DNA from: Desmodesmus armatus
Taxonomy: Eukaryota; Chlorophyta; Chlorophyceae; Sphaeropleales; Scenedesmaceae
DNA: 64,000 bases
Reading direction: 5' to 3'
NCBI GenBank assembly: GCA_007449985.2
Contig: VIIQ02000766.1
Span: 93,918-157,917, forward strand
Shown here: positions 45,901 through 58,387 of the stretch, one piece after another
Position numbering within the stretch: the stretch's first letter is position 1
Layout of the letters: the number at the start of each line of letters is the position of its first letter
Notes under the pieces: generated by a model
What the model was told of the DNA's origin: nothing
Databases searched by the model: none
The model's input: only the letters and a program-made list of their open reading frames with translations
Program-made: the position numbers and the translations under genes

Positions 45901-48827
45901 AAACCATGTTGATGTTTTGGGATGTTTGGCTGGCAGAGGCTTGCTGGCATGGATGTCACTTACCTCAAACGGCATCTGCTGTGCGGCAGCTGCAGTCTCC
46001 ATTGAACTGGGCGCCCATAGTTCTGCACCAACGGATGACAGCACATAAACATGCCCCAACATCAACTTACCCATGCGTCTCATGTGCTCGCTTGCCCTGC
46101 TGCAGATATTCTGCTTGAGCTTGTGTATCTTTGCGTTGGCATTAGTGGGCGTGTTCTACCCCTACAACCGAGGTGCCCTGTTCACGGCACTGATTGTGCT
46201 GTATGCCTTGACAGCATGCATCGCTGGCTACATCTCAACAAGCTACTACATGCAGGTGAGTGAGTGGGCTGTACAGCCTCTTGAGGACACATCACATCAT
46301 CAAAAGGCGTGCCAGGCTGGCCCACATCCTCCACATGCAAGGGCTTGCAGGCTCCAACAATCGCACAGTCGGTGCACTGCCTTGCAGAACAAAGCAGCCA
46401 ACCAGTGCTGGATTGTCTGCAACAGCACCAGGGTGCTATGTGCGTACTTTGGCAATGACTGGCCAGCACTGTGTGTTGCTGCCGGCTCTGTGCTTGTAAT
46501 GCCTGCCTGACTTGTGCTGCTGCATGGTGCTGTGTTGCTGCTTGTGTCCAGATGGAAGGCAGTGCATGGGTGCAGAACATCCTGACGACGTGCTTCTGCT
46601 ACTGTGGACCCTTCTTCTGCATGTTCATGTTCCTCAATGCAGTCGCCATTGGATACAGGGTGAGAGAAAAAGGAGCAAAGAGCAGTCAGCGCTCCTGTTG
46701 GAAGCACACAGTTGTAGTGAGAAGCAGCCATTGCCGAACTGTGCAAGGTTGTTGCTGATGTCTCACCCAATCGACAAAGTTTGCATCATGCATGACGCTT
46801 CTCGTCATTGTTGCACTCGTGCAACACACACGCTGCGGTGTGCTCGCGTCATGCCATGTGCCCCACATGCGTCACTGGTGCTGAAGGACATTTTGTGTTT
46901 TGCTGTGCTGTGCCATGCCATGCTGTGTCTCTGCCATGCAGTCGACGGCAGCGCTGCCGTTTGGCACGATTGTCATCATTCTGGTAATCTGGTGTTTGGT
47001 GACGATGCCTCTCACCATCTTTGGTGGCATTGCTGGCAAGAACAACAAGCAGGACTTTGCAGCACCATGCAGGTGGGGAGCACGCACCTGATGGCCTCCA
47101 ACTGTTGTGGCATTTCCCAAACCCTACAAACTGCCGCACCGCCCTGGACACTTGTCTGTCAAGTTGCTGACTGATCCAAGTCCACACCCTATCACGGGGA
47201 TGTTCGTGCGTACACTCATGCAGCAGCGTTTCTGGTATGCTGCTGAACATCAGGCAGAAGGGTTGTTGCAAGCTGCTGTTATCTTTTTGCAAGGTGCAGT
47301 CGATGGGCAAGGCACTCAGTAAGCTTTTGACACGGGTGTGCCTGATGTCATTTCGCATGCAACATGTTCCCTTGTGTGTGCACCTGACTCCAGGACCAAC
47401 AAGTACCCAAGGGAGATCCCAGAATTGCCGTGGTACAGGTGAGAGCAGCTGACACACCAACATACGGCTGAGTTGTTCGTCGCACAAGGGCCCCTTGTAG
47501 TCCACCATGTTGTATGCTAAAGCCTGGCAGGTTGTGGGCTGCTGTGCTGTGCAAGCTCTGCAGCCCTGCACATAAAGTGAACCACCAGCATGAGTTGTAT
47601 TCTGGAAGCAGAGCGTGTGTGCTGATGTGTCAACTGATGTGACTATTGATGTGTTGTGTGTGCATCCCGCAGGTCTGCCCTGCCCCAGATGGTCATGGCT
47701 GGGTTCCTGCCGTTCAGTGCCATTTATGTGGAGCTGTACTACATCTTTGCCAGTGTGTGGGGCCACAAGGTGTACATCATCTGGAGTATCCTGTTCATCG
47801 TGTACATCATCCTCATTGTTGTCACAGCCTTCATTACCGTGGCCCTCACATACTTCCAACTGTGAGTGGTCCTATACTTTTGCTGGCTGTTGGTATTGGT
47901 GCATCATGTGGCCTTGTGCGGGCATGCTGTTGGGCCAACCTCCTGCTTGACTTGCAAGATTGGCTTCGGGCGCTGCTCAGATGATTTTAGAGCAACTTGC
48001 ATGTTATGCACATCAGCACCTTCCCGGCCTGTAGCCACATACTCCCATCTGCCAATGCCTGCCTGTGTGTGTGCTGCAGGGCTGTTGAGGACCATCGGTG
48101 GTGGTGGCGCAGCTTTATGTGTGGCGGCAGCACGGCCCTGTTTGTGTATGGCTACTGCTTCTACTACTACTATGCGCGCAGCGGCATGAGCGGGTTCATG
48201 CAGACAAGCTTCTTCTTTGGCTACAACCTAATGGTGAGGACTTGCTTGGTCGATCTTGGCAGCTGGGCCAACATGACAGGTCTTCAGCTGCCGGGGGGAT
48301 TTGTTCGGTCTCAGCCCAAACAATTCGCGGCGCACTGTCAATCGCTGTTCGGCCGCAGCCTGCCTGTCGGTTAGACTGCCTGGCCAGACAATGAGTCAGC
48401 TGGTGTGTTCAGGGCTTGCTGAACAATGGTGCACTTGGTGCATCTGCAGCAAGCCGCTGTGTTTGACAGTGTGGGTGTTGTCTGCTGTCCATGCAGGTGT
48501 GCTTTGGGTTCTTCTTGATGCTCGGCACCGTCGGCTGGCGAGCGTCGTTACTGTTTGTGCGCAGGATTTACCAGGTGGGTGTGGCAGTGGTCAAGGGCAC
48601 TAGCTGTGCCCTTGCAGCCTGCGCAGTTTGTGAATTCCAACGCCCTGCTCACCGTGTTTCAGCACGAGGTAGTGCCCGCTAGCTGCAGCGTGCTTTGTAT
48701 TGCTGCAAAGTCATGTAGCTGTGCGCCGCTGCTCTGTTCTGCGTCTGCTTGAGTGCGGTTCTGCTATTGGAGGCTCACCCTGTGTGCTGGTTTGTGTGCT
48801 GCTGTGCAGGCTATCAAGTGTGAATGA
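42982..48827 (+). CDS. TM9SF: Transmembrane 9 superfamily protein (nonaspanin/EMP70), fourteen exons
   Basis: Exons 42982-43195, 43460-43658, 44080-44148, 44719-44883, 45081-45300, 45765-45871, 46106-46255, 46552-46659, 46942-47072, 47394-47438, 47673-47861, 48080-48233, 48497-48574, 48810-48827; about 615 residues, the usual TMN length. A signal peptide (residues about 10-32) precedes the luminal domain, with '[16 protein letters not shown]', '[11 protein letters not shown]', 'LPVWGFIG' and '[16 protein letters not shown]'. Then come the first membrane helix, '[13 protein letters not shown]', and eight further helices including '[15 protein letters not shown]' and '[13 protein letters not shown]'. 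The end is AIKCE-stop; a K-x-E terminus matches the KXD/E COPI-binding, Golgi-retention signal of plant EMPs. These proteins sit in Golgi/endosomes and help sort membrane proteins. Only the exon 1-2 join breaks phase, by one base. Confidence 0.9.
43797..43820. repeat. Uninterrupted G24 homopolymer in TM9SF intron 2
   Basis: Twenty-four consecutive G on the coding strand within intron 2 (43659-44079). It should form G-quadruplex structures in DNA or pre-mRNA and is a likely site of length polymorphism or sequencing error. Confidence 0.95.
45440..45538. repeat. Long near-perfect inverted repeat (hairpin) in TM9SF intron 5
   Basis: Left arm 45441-45479 and right arm 45500-45538 are complementary at 35 of 39 positions around a 20-nt loop. 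The arms begin AAGCTACAGGTACACCCGC and end GCGGGTGTCCCTGTAGCTT. It lies in the intron 45301-45764. The shape resembles algal miRNA/siRNA precursor hairpins, but a small inverted-repeat transposon would look the same. Confidence 0.85.
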
Positions 48828-49061
48828 TGGGCACGTGCAGTTGCAGGGACTGGATGCTGTAGTCGCTCTTCTGGGGGACAGTGGTTGTTGGGCCTTGAAC
48901 ATAGCGTAGGATGTGATTTGCAAGGGGGGGGGGGTAACAGGGACAGCCCAGCATGGGCACTGATGGACTGTGGGCGGCGCTGACGTGGGAGTGTGCCCTG
49001 GAAGGCCATTGTCGGTGACTGCTTTTGGCTCGTTGTGTCTATCAAAAGCTATACAGTAAGC

Positions 49062-49066
49062 TGTAA
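49062..49066 (+). terminator. Polyadenylation signal TGTAA downstream of the TM9SF gene
   Basis: TGTAA 235 bases after the stop codon at 48827 and the first clear one on this strand; position fits a short 3' UTR. Confidence 0.4.
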
Positions 49067-49815
49067 CCGGGTCAGGGGAATGACGCGAAGTAGCTGCACA
49101 CAACCAATATTCCAGAGCAAACTTTCAATGGATGTCATTTGGCATGTCAACTTTATCGGGACTGTCTGTCATTGTCTAAATACCATTTGTGCAGCACTCC
49201 TCACGGACATGGTCACCATCAGGGGTCACCATGACTCCTGAAGAATGCCTTGATCGATGGGGTTGCTGCTTGCATCCGGAACCTCACTTTGAACCGAGTT
49301 GTTGCTGGGCCAGACCGTTGCCACCGTTGCAGGGACCCAAGGAGTGTGTCAGCAATCCAGCACCTGGTGCATCACACCAGGATTACCGCACTTTATCTGT
49401 CGCCAAATGTTGATGCTTTCGATACACGCTATCTTTGCGTCGCCCAGGCAGATCGATCGCCAGTGTCAATATTGCTGCTGCTTGCGACAGTGGGCCCTGC
49501 CACTGATGCCAAACACTGATTTCAGTTTCTTTGAAACCCTGAATCGAAAATCTGGCACCAGAACGACCCTGTAGGGCCGCTGACCTTGATCCTGTCAGCC
49601 AGCAGCACAGAGCTATGGAAGGCTGTGTTTGTGTGATCTGCCCATAACACCTCGTTGATCTCTTGTGCCTCAGAACAGCGGTCAAACAGCCATCTTGAAT
49701 CAATGCTGACAGCGCTGAAGTACATATGATGCTGCATGGCCTCTCTTTAGCGCCTCAGGCCTAGCACCCCATCAGCCAGCAGCAGCTGCAGCCGCGTGGC
49801 TGCAGCAGAGTGACC
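49067..49815. other. Intergenic region before the MYND gene
   Basis: About 750 bp without a supportable exon, RNA gene or repeat; presumably 5' region of the next gene. Confidence 0.4.
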
Positions 49816-52800
49816 ATGGCATCACTGCTGCAAAACTGGGAGGATGTCTCCAGTGCCCCGGTTGACAAAGTACTGCCGACAGTGCTTGCGTTGGAAGCGA
49901 ATGATGTCAGGGAGAGGCTTGCAGCGGCACCACCAGACAGGGCATGGCGGGTGGCCCTTGACATTGTTGATGAGGAGCGGGTGAGCCTGGCCATTTAAAT
50001 GAATGCAGCAAGTCAAACTTGCAAATATGTGCAGCATCACATCCCAGCGGAATATGGCCTTCGTTGTGGTGATGTTTATTCACTGATAATGTGCCAAGGG
50101 TGCCGCACACCCAGCAACCCCCTCTAATTGTTTGTGCATCAACTCTTGCATGCTTTGCCGCCATGTGTTAAACACATGACTTACAACCATCTCAGAGGAT
50201 GTGTGTATCCAACTGCCATTTGTTTTCCTGTAACAGCCATCTTCCCTTGCTCTGTTCTTGTTCAGGAAAGTTTTTTTGGTCCCAGGACAGCGACTGACCA
50301 GGTGATGCTGCCCGCCCAGCTGTTGGTGATACCTGATCTGAGACTGAGTTCACCACCCCTGCCATCACTGCCGCCGCTGCTGTGTGCTCCCTGCTGCTTT
50401 GTTTGCCCACAGTGGCCCTCTTCCGCAGCCGGTATGGTGGTTGCCCCCCTACTGAAGCCAGGGATGGTCAGTGCTGGTGCAGACATGTGCATCAGCCTGG
50501 TGGAGGTTTTGTCGGAGCTGGAGCAGTGCATCAGTGTCCAGTATGCCACACTGGCATACAGCAATGAGCGACGGGCGGCGTCACTGGCAACTGCTCCAGC
50601 ACAGCTGCAGCTGCAGGAGGGTCTCCTCATGACCCTGCAGCAGCTCTTCACGCAGGTACAGCAGCAGTGCCAGCAGGAGGGCGAGCAGTCGAGCAGCAGC
50701 GGCTGTGCCCTCGGCCAAGGCTCTGACTGTCCTGCAGTCAGAGCGCCCAGCAATCCCACCTCAGCACCTGCAGCCACGGGTGCTGGCCCGCCCTGCCGCA
50801 GCTGCCAGCTTGCGCATGCTGAGCTGCTGGCTGCCTGCAGCGCCCTCCTGGGCTACTGGCCAGAGTGCGTGCTGGCGCAGGACCCCATAGCCTGGGCCTG
50901 GGTTGAGGCAGCTGCAGAGTGTGCGCTGCACATGCTGCAGGATGTCAGCACAGCCATCCTGCAGCACCAGCAGCTGCATGCGGATGGCGGGGGCGAAGCG
51001 CAGCAGCCTGCCCCTCCTGCAGACGTCCTGCAGCTGGGCCTGGCAGCTCTGGACCTGTTGGCAGCAGTGTGCCGGGCTGCTGCCGCCCCAAAGCTAGGGC
51101 ATATAGTGGAGCTGCAAATGGAACGGCCGCCCGCAGAACGTGGCTTGCTGGACCTGCCCTGCATGCTGCCCAGTATGATTGCAGTGGGCGCAGCTGCTGT
51201 GCTGGGGCAGGAGATGCAGCGGCGGCTGCGCAGGACTGCAGCCGCTTGTGCTGACAGTAAGGCAGGCAGTACTGCTGCTGGTGCAGTTGCCAGCAGCGGT
51301 GCTGGCCCTGATGCTGCTGTGACCAAAGACCACGGTGATGCGACAGATGAAGCAGAAGCATACATCGGCAGCAGTGAGGGTGCAGGCCATGCTGGCGCAG
51401 AGTCAATCGTAATAGACGCTGCCTGGCGGCTGGTGTGTGTGACTGAGCAATGGGCGGGTGGTCAGCTGCTGCCTCAGCCCTTCACGCTGCTGCTAGAGGC
51501 CTTGGGCTGCAGCCCCAAGGCCTTCCTGATGCTGGCATGCATCTGGCAGCAGCAGCAGCAGGGCAGCAGCTTGCAGGCAGCCCCAGTGGTGCTGGAAAAT
51601 CTATTTTGGGCTTGCAGGCATGTTTTCTGGGAGGAGTTTCACTACACCTTCTCTGACAGCAGCAGTCTGACTGCTAGTGATGAACTCCTGCAGCGCCTGT
51701 CATGCTGCCACGCCAAAGGCCAGCACCAGCCCCAGCACACCCAGCAGCACCTGCTGCTAGCTCTGCTGCTGATGCGGGAGGCTGTCTGGGGCAGTCCCCA
51801 GCCTGCGACCTCCCCACTTACAGCACGCAGGACACTGTCGGACCCGTCGGCAAAACCAGTCCTGCGTGCCGCCTCTGCTGCAGCATCATGTGTCAGCACC
51901 TGGCTGTGCTGGGCGCAATTTGAGCAGCAGCAGCAGCAGGAAGCGCTGGGGAGCCCAGCTGCAGCGGGCGAAGCGGGCTCAACGGCCCTACTGAGCAGAG
52001 GCTCTCCTGGGCCCTGGGCGGGGCTTCGTCTTCTGCTGTGCTGCTTGAGTTGCTGCAGGGCACTGCCGGTTGCTGCAGGAGGGGGCAAGGGAGCTGCAGG
52101 CAGTGACCAGCAGCTGGGTAGCAACGCGCAGCAGTGAGAAGCACAGTAGCAAAGACACTACCAACAGCTCAGCAGAGCCCCTACGGGAATGGTACGCTGG
52201 GGGTATCGTGACGGACGTTGACCATATCGTGAAAGACATTCTCAGGGATGTGTTGGGCCTGCTGCGTGTGCTGTTGGCCACAGCAGCAGTGGACAGCGGG
52301 GTGCTACAGCAGGCTGCACCCCACCTGTTTGGGCTAGCAGGCACACTTGAGCAGCTTGTGCGGCTGAGGTGTGCCTGCCACTGCGACAGGCTGGTCATGG
52401 AGGTCGACTGGTACATGCCGCAGCTGCTGCATCTCCTACTTGGCAGCCTAGATCTGTCAGCATTTGCAGGACTCAAGCAGCGTGCCGCTGGCGACGAGAC
52501 GCAGTTGCCAAGAGCAGTTGATGCAGCACGGCCAGGCCTCCAGACGTGTGGCCTGCTGCCCTACCTGGCCCTCGCTGCGCCCCTAAGCGGCCAGCAGCAG
52601 CGTCAACTCTTGGGGTTGCTGTTCAGCTGCCTCAAGGTGCTCAGCGCCTACCCCGTAGGGATGTATGCCTTCAGCTGGACGCACCAGCTGCAGGACAGGT
52701 GGCTGGCAGCTGGCTGTGACACTATCAGGGCCGCGTGTGCAGCAGGCAGGTTGTTGCTAGCAACGGGGGGTCCATGGGTCTTGGGGGTGGCCAGCAGCAC

Positions 52801-53991
52801 TCCAGCCTGCAGCCAGGAAACAGCTGGTGGCAGCACAGGGAAGAACCAGCACCAGGGACAAGGCAGCACACCACCAGGCGGGGGTGCAGGAGGGCAGGGC
52901 AGCAGCTGTCACAGCTGCGGGCTGGGTGCAGAGGGCACGGCTGCGCTGCTGCCTTGGGTGGTGCTCCAGGGGCGTGCGCTGCAGCTGTGGGTGGAATTGT
53001 TCAGGGCGTATGTGCAGCTGCCGTCTGCTGCGGAATGCAGCAAGGCAGCGGCCAAGAGCTCCAAAGGGCAGGATTCACACCGGCAGCCCTACAGCCTCGT
53101 TGGGTCTGCTAAAGCTGTGGACTGGCTGGCAGCTGTTTTTGATGAAGCTGTGGTGCCCAGCACACAGCTGCTGGCCGTGGTCCTGGAGGGTGTAGCCTAT
53201 GGGGGCGAGCATCCACTCCAAAGGCAGCGGCTCTCAGGCGGTCCACAGGTACGGGCTGGCACGCATAAGACTGCCTTGATGCCGCCACCTGTACAGCAGG
53301 CCAAAGCCGTTGGGCGGCTGCTGTATGGTGTGCCTGCGTACCTGTGGCCCCCGTTGCCCTTTCCTCAGGCTGCCAAGTCGCCTGGCAGTGCCTGGCTGCA
53401 GCAGCAGCTGGCAAAGCATGGGCAGCAGCTGCGAGGCCACTGCAGGGAGCAGGGCCTAGAACTGAGCCGACTGCAAGCTGCTAGTGGCCTCGCAGCAGCC
53501 ACAGTGCTGCAGGTGCTGCAGACCCTGGTTGCAACCAGTGAGGGCCTCAAGCAGCTGGGAAAAGCGCGCAGGAGCCGCACAGGCTGCGGCAGTCTGATGT
53601 CCGCCGCTACCTCAAGTCCTGGGAGGTAGGGGATGCTGCCGTGCTGAAGGGTGTGCTGGCCATGCTGTCGGGTGGTGAGCACAGCGCAGCAGGAGTGGCA
53701 GTGGCAGCTTGGCTGTGCAGCCCCAGCATTGCAGGTGACCTGCTGGCGCAGCTGCAGGAGTTCAGCAGTCAGCTCAGCACACTGCCCATCCATGAGGCCT
53801 GCAACAACCCGGCCTGCAGGATCATAGTGGGCAACAGGGAGCAGGGGCTGGTGAGCGGCAAGGCATGTGTGTGTGCTGGCTGCATGATGGGTCACTACTG
53901 CAGCAAGGCCTGCCAGTGGGAGCACTGGCCCCTGCACCAGCTGCAGTGCGGTGCTGTTGCTGCGGCTGCTGCTGGTGACCGCAAGCAGTAA
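49816..53991 (+). CDS. Large MYND-type zinc-finger protein, helical-repeat-like, reading frame broken twice
   Basis: A probable first exon at 49816-49980 (ATG, 'MASLLQNWEDVSSAPVDKVL') ends with donor GTGAGC. The next begins at 50266 after TTGTTCAG and keeps phase. A possible 111-bp intron (50302-50412) is in frame either way. Long Leu/Ala/Gln-rich helical sequence follows. The frame changes near 52060 (+1) and near 53557 (-1, at an AAAA run). The C-terminus carries the MYND finger: 'CNNPACRIIVGNREQG', 'CVCAGCMMGHYCSKACQWEHW', 'HQLQC', with all Cys/His ligands in the usual spacing. MYND fingers bind short proline-rich peptides. Many chlorophytes have families of such large, poorly characterised MYND proteins. 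No SET domain is visible, so a methyltransferase role is not supported. About 1,300 residues in total. Confidence 0.68.
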
Positions 53992-54488
53992 GGCTGCCTC
54001 TGTGGTGGCCGGCGTATAGGCAGGACCTCGCCTGAACTGTCTTGCATGCCTTATGTGCATCAGCCAGAACACCATGGGTATCTTGTTGGTTGTTACTGTT
54101 GCATCTGAAGGTTGATGCTTTGTATAGTGGCAGCGCATTTTTGCAACCACCTTGTGATAACTGGATGCTCTGTGTGTTGGGTGAAGGGCGTGTGCTACAT
54201 GCTTGCTGCAATTGCTGTGGCGTGACTGACGCAGTCAGTGTGATATATTGCAGGGTATTTGACAGTGTGCTGATATTTTTTTTGGGGGGGGGGAGGTTGT
54301 TACAAGTAGATACTTTCACCGCAAAGCGGTACTCTCTACACTTGATCGCCTGGGTAAGCCAAAGACGCACACCTGAACCGAGGGAACCTGCAAAGACACG
54401 TCAGACAAGACCAGCCCCCCAAAAAAAAAACACAGACATGGCAACTGCCACACACACCGAGTATAGTATCGTGCTTTCAAGACTCAGT

Positions 54489-54493
54489 TGTAA
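54489..54493 (+). terminator. Possible polyadenylation signal TGTAA for the MYND gene
   Basis: TGTAA about 500 bases past the stop at 53991; rather distant, so only a candidate. Confidence 0.25.
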
Positions 54494-54577
54494 ATCTGCA
54501 GTCTACACATACCGTGCACGCACACACATGGGTCAGTCCTTCAAGCATATCAGAAACACTGTTGTACAACTAACACA

Positions 54578-55618
54578 TCAAAGCCAGCACAACACCTTCT
54601 GAGCTAACACGCAAAGCAGTACCCACAGGGTGGCAACTACAAGTGCCCCTACCGCGACTCCCAACACATCTACTGAGCCCATTGTTGATGGGCTGACCCT
54701 GCGCCGCAAGCAAGCTGGGTATGGCATGGCGGCCACATAACCCAAGGGCTGCAGCGCAGGGCGGACTCCAAACAGGTTACCTTTCCCCAACAGGTAGCGC
54801 CTGTATACGTCCATGGCCGCGACACAGTGGGCCAGCTGACGCTGCTGAGGAGCACCAAATACACTCTGCATGCACTGCTGAGCGGAGTTGGCCACACTGA
54901 ATGCAAACAACGAGGCATATTTGTCCCGGATGTGGTCATACGCTGGGCATTCCCAAATAAAGTGCTGCAAGTCTTCTGGCCTATCACCCCCGCACCTAGT
55001 CAGCATAGTGGCAGGCCACTCGGGCCGCAACCCCCTGCCACTGCACAGTGGGCATGAGCGCCCGCGTTCCTCGGCACCTGGCCCGTGCAAGCGCCCATAT
55101 AGGTGGTGCCCACCAAGCCGGTACCGCCCTAAGCATCGAAGGACCCCCCTAGGCAAACACAAGTGCAGAAACTTGGGAGCATTGTCCCTACTGTGGACTG
55201 TATCTGCATCCAACTCATGCACCCAAGCAGCATGCGTCCTAACATGGGTGCCATCTGATACACCTTCTCTAGGGTCGTTGCTAGCGGCAATGACCGCATG
55301 CCAATGAGCCGCCTGATACCGCAGGGCGGCTTGCAGCACTCCCTCTTTGGTGATAGTGATGCTCTTGACAGAGTCGACAGTGACTCCTGGTACCCCTGAG
55401 CGCCATTGGTCCCCTGATACAAACCCTATCTCTTCCAACCCCTGCAACAAGTGGTAAGTCCAACAAGTTGTGCACCCATGCAACATGAGGCCTATGTCGG
55501 CTAGCCAAACCTGGTGAGCCAACCGTGCGGACTCCATAGCGGCCAGCTTGGCCCACCAACTGGCTGCCAGAGATAGCCACCGACATGGTAGAGAGGCCCG
55601 GTGGGTTTCACGAAGCAA
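54578..55618 (-). pseudogene. 5'-truncated LINE ORF2 C-terminus (zf-RVT region), different family
   Basis: A 346-codon open frame on the minus strand. The middle carries the zinc-binding region typical of LINE reverse transcriptases: 'LGGHHLYGRLHGPGAEERGR', then SCPLCSGRG, then 'DLQHFIWECPAYDHIRDKY' (C-x2-C...H-x3-C). The end is hydrophobic. The RT core itself is absent. It is not closely similar to the elements at 17-31 kb, so it represents another LINE lineage. A T8 run at about 54273-54280 (A-run on the minus strand) could mark its 3' end. Its N-terminal codons overlap the unrelated small frame at 55608-55862. Confidence 0.7.
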
Positions 55619-55801
55619 TCATGGCAATCATGGCAATGAGACCTCCAGGACAGCGCTTACGGGGCCTCTGCTGCTGTGGCTTCTTCCTCTTTTTCCGCTT
55701 GCCCTTCTGTGGCTGATCCTGCACTTCAGTCTCATCATCACTGCTGTCCACGTCATCGGGGTCAAGCTGGGAGCTGACATCAAAGTCAGAGTCAGCCATG
55801 C
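55608..55801 (-). CDS. Short acidic/basic ORF abutting the LINE remnant
   Basis: From ATG at about 55801 the frame reads 'MADSDFDVSSQLDPDDVDSSDDETE', then a basic KGKRKKRKK stretch that could be a nuclear localisation signal, and stops at 55608. Acidic-then-basic composition resembles the start of a nuclear or ORF1-type protein. It is followed directly by the LINE C-terminus in another frame. Whether it is a real gene start, the element's own 5' end after internal deletion, or chance is unclear. Three 9-bp tandem copies of an ATGGCAATC unit occur at the join (about 55616-55640). Confidence 0.3.
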
Positions 55802-55869
55802 CACCTGGTAGCAACAGCAGCAGCAGACAGCAGCAGCATGTGCAGAAATGGGGGATCCACATGCTGGGT

Positions 55870-58200
55870 TGGCTGTGATCTGCCTGATCTGTCTACACAC
55901 TGTGCAGATCAGTGCCTTGCTGCCTGCTCACAAAGCAGTCTTGCAACTTTGTTGCAAGCATACTGCCTGCCTTGTGCTGTGCTGCTGTTGCTGTGGGTTG
56001 CTGTTCTCGTGTTGCTCAGGAACTGCTGGTGCACAGCTACCTGTGCTAGAACATGCTGCTCAACAACGTTGCTGCAGAAGGCACTCACCTCAACCGCCTG
56101 TCTCGTCTTGCCTCAATGGCTCGGGTTGGTGGTTGAAGCAGCAGGGTGCTGGAAAGAGCAGATGGCACGTAGCTTGGTCCTTGCGTGGCTCAGATCGTCT
56201 GTTGTGAAGCTGGCCTGACTATATTTTGAAACGTGAAGGTCCTCTTCGCCTTGCGCGCTGGCCGCAAAAAGGCTGCCACGCGCTTTGTATACATGTAAAT
56301 AGCTCAGAACGGGCTTCAGAACGCCTTTCTCGGTAAACACTCTTATGACAAGGCGTTCTGTATGCCACCCATTTACTGGGATGAGGCGTTCCACCCACCA
56401 CCCACCACCCTAAAATCAAGATGCGCCCAAGAAACATCGATTCGAATCATGGGAACACCCGTGGTCCCATGTCATGATCTGTACAGTACACTAGTGTATG
56501 CATATCAACCCGCCAGCGCACGTGATGTGCTTTTGCACCTTCCCCCTGTCAGGGCCTACTGTCCTGCTGCTGCCATGCAGTGCTCTACCCTGACTGTGCA
56601 TTGGATGGCCAGGCCTGGCCAGGCGGACTGAAGCTGCTGCGACAGCACCTGTGGATGATACCGATGCGGCACACGACGGGACATAATTGAATGTTGATGG
56701 ATGCCAGTGGCGTCAGGGATGACAACTAAATGCAATCCGAATTTTGCCACACATGTCACCATTCATTGATTGGAATTGAGCAATGGTTGCTGAGCAGTCA
56801 CTGAGTGAGGTGGCCAGCACAAGAGACGATGATTGTGCAGGGGTGTGTCGACAAACAGAGTACTTGCAAGCTCAACCAAGACACTCCTACTCAGTCAAAA
56901 ATGATGTTTGTGGGCACAAACAAGCACGTGGCCAGGCTGGCATCCCTTGGATCAGTGATAACTCCTGGGGTTTGCACACCCAACCCCAGTAAATCTGGTG
57001 CACGGCGTCCTGAGGGCGTCCCGAGGGTCCCAAACGTCTTGGGTAGGTGTATAATACCTTTTGGCAGCCTGCTGCCCGGCGTTCCCTGCGTGCTGGGGAC
57101 CCGAGTGCTGCAGCACGGTGATGATGAGTGCGACAGTGCACCCGTCTGTACCAGCGCCGCTCACGTTCAACTCAACAACAAACAAGACTCATTCCACACT
57201 ATTACACACTTGACTGCTCGAAAAGCACTAGGAATATCTGCAGTCAACAAATTGCCCCACACCGACTTGCCGCTTCCGCATCAGTATGCTTGCTTGAACG
57301 GCCACCAAAAGCACGTTACCACGATCCCATCTGGTCTCATGCACAAAGTCAAAATGGTCGACAGCCTGTCAGCTGTTCGGTACTTTGTGCAGTAGACAGA
57401 GCGTTGCAAATACGCGCTATACTGTAAAATACGTCTGCAAGACAGCTACAGAGCAGGTTGAGCCCTGACAACACCACCGTGCATCCACTACTGCTCACCC
57501 TAATGCAACCTGCTGCAGCCGTGCACTTGCCATCTCGCACCACGAACGATACACCCGACCCATCACTCACATTCCATGTCTTATGTCCACTACCGCCTGG
57601 CAGTGGCTCTTCCCATGTACTAAGGCGAAGGCCACCACATTTGACCGATATTGCGGACTGCAAGCTGGATGGCCAGCCCATCTGCAGTGGACAAGCACGT
57701 GCTGAATATGTGCCAACAATCACTTCAGTCCTCATGTATGACAGGATGCAGCACTCAATGCAACCCATAAGCACTCCCTCTTCAGCAATTTTCTCTTCCA
57801 TTGTGCGGCGATCGCTCCCCTGCCACCAGCCATATGTGTTGACAACATGTGCACAGGAGTGCATGCTTTGTGGCTCATTCAACCTTGTCGTTTGCAGGCT
57901 AGTGGCGTATGCGTATATGTGGATTGCAGGGAGCAGCAGTGTGCGGTGCGCAGCAACTGCAAGTCAACTTGAACCACACTCATCATAAGCCATCATAAGC
58001 CAATGGCTCCCATCTGCTGGTCAGCTCAACCAAACAATGCATTGATTGGACAGGAAAAGCTGTGCGCAACTGTAGCCTACAGCATAGGCTATGCCCTGCT
58101 GCAGCACCACAGCAACAACCTGACTGCCACCATACAAAGCCAGTCACCCACTCCTGGAATGCAGGCTAGCTGACTATACTACTGCCGCTGCTGCTGCCAT
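55870..58200. other. Region without a recognisable gene
   Basis: Only short open frames. The longest, minus 57349-57882 (177 codons, with 'GCIECCILSYMRTEV' and 'GSGVSFVVRDGKCTAAAGC'), has protein-like composition but no family I can name and no clear start or splice sites. Short direct repeats (GCCATCATAA) occur at about 57985-58000. Confidence 0.4.
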
Positions 58201-58354
58201 CGGCAACATCATTGTGTGCCAGGCTGTTGTTCGTTGTCAGGCTGAGCTGGTTGCAGCTGCTGCTGCTGTTGCTGCGCTTGAAATGATTGAATTGAGGATG
58301 CCTTGGACCAGATCCCCTGTGGCCCATCACTGGTAGCGCTGCTGCTGCTACTGC

Positions 58355-58387
<33 letters not shown>

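Noticed and set aside
46849..47859. Minus-strand 336-codon ORF across the TM9SF gene
   Set aside because: It spans several exons and introns of a confidently assigned plus-strand gene and shows no domain.
53641..53991. Separate small MYND protein starting at an internal codon
   Set aside because: The same frame is coding well upstream (RLRQSDVRRYLKSWEVGDAAV), so the finger is better read as the C-terminus of the large protein after a one-base frame break.
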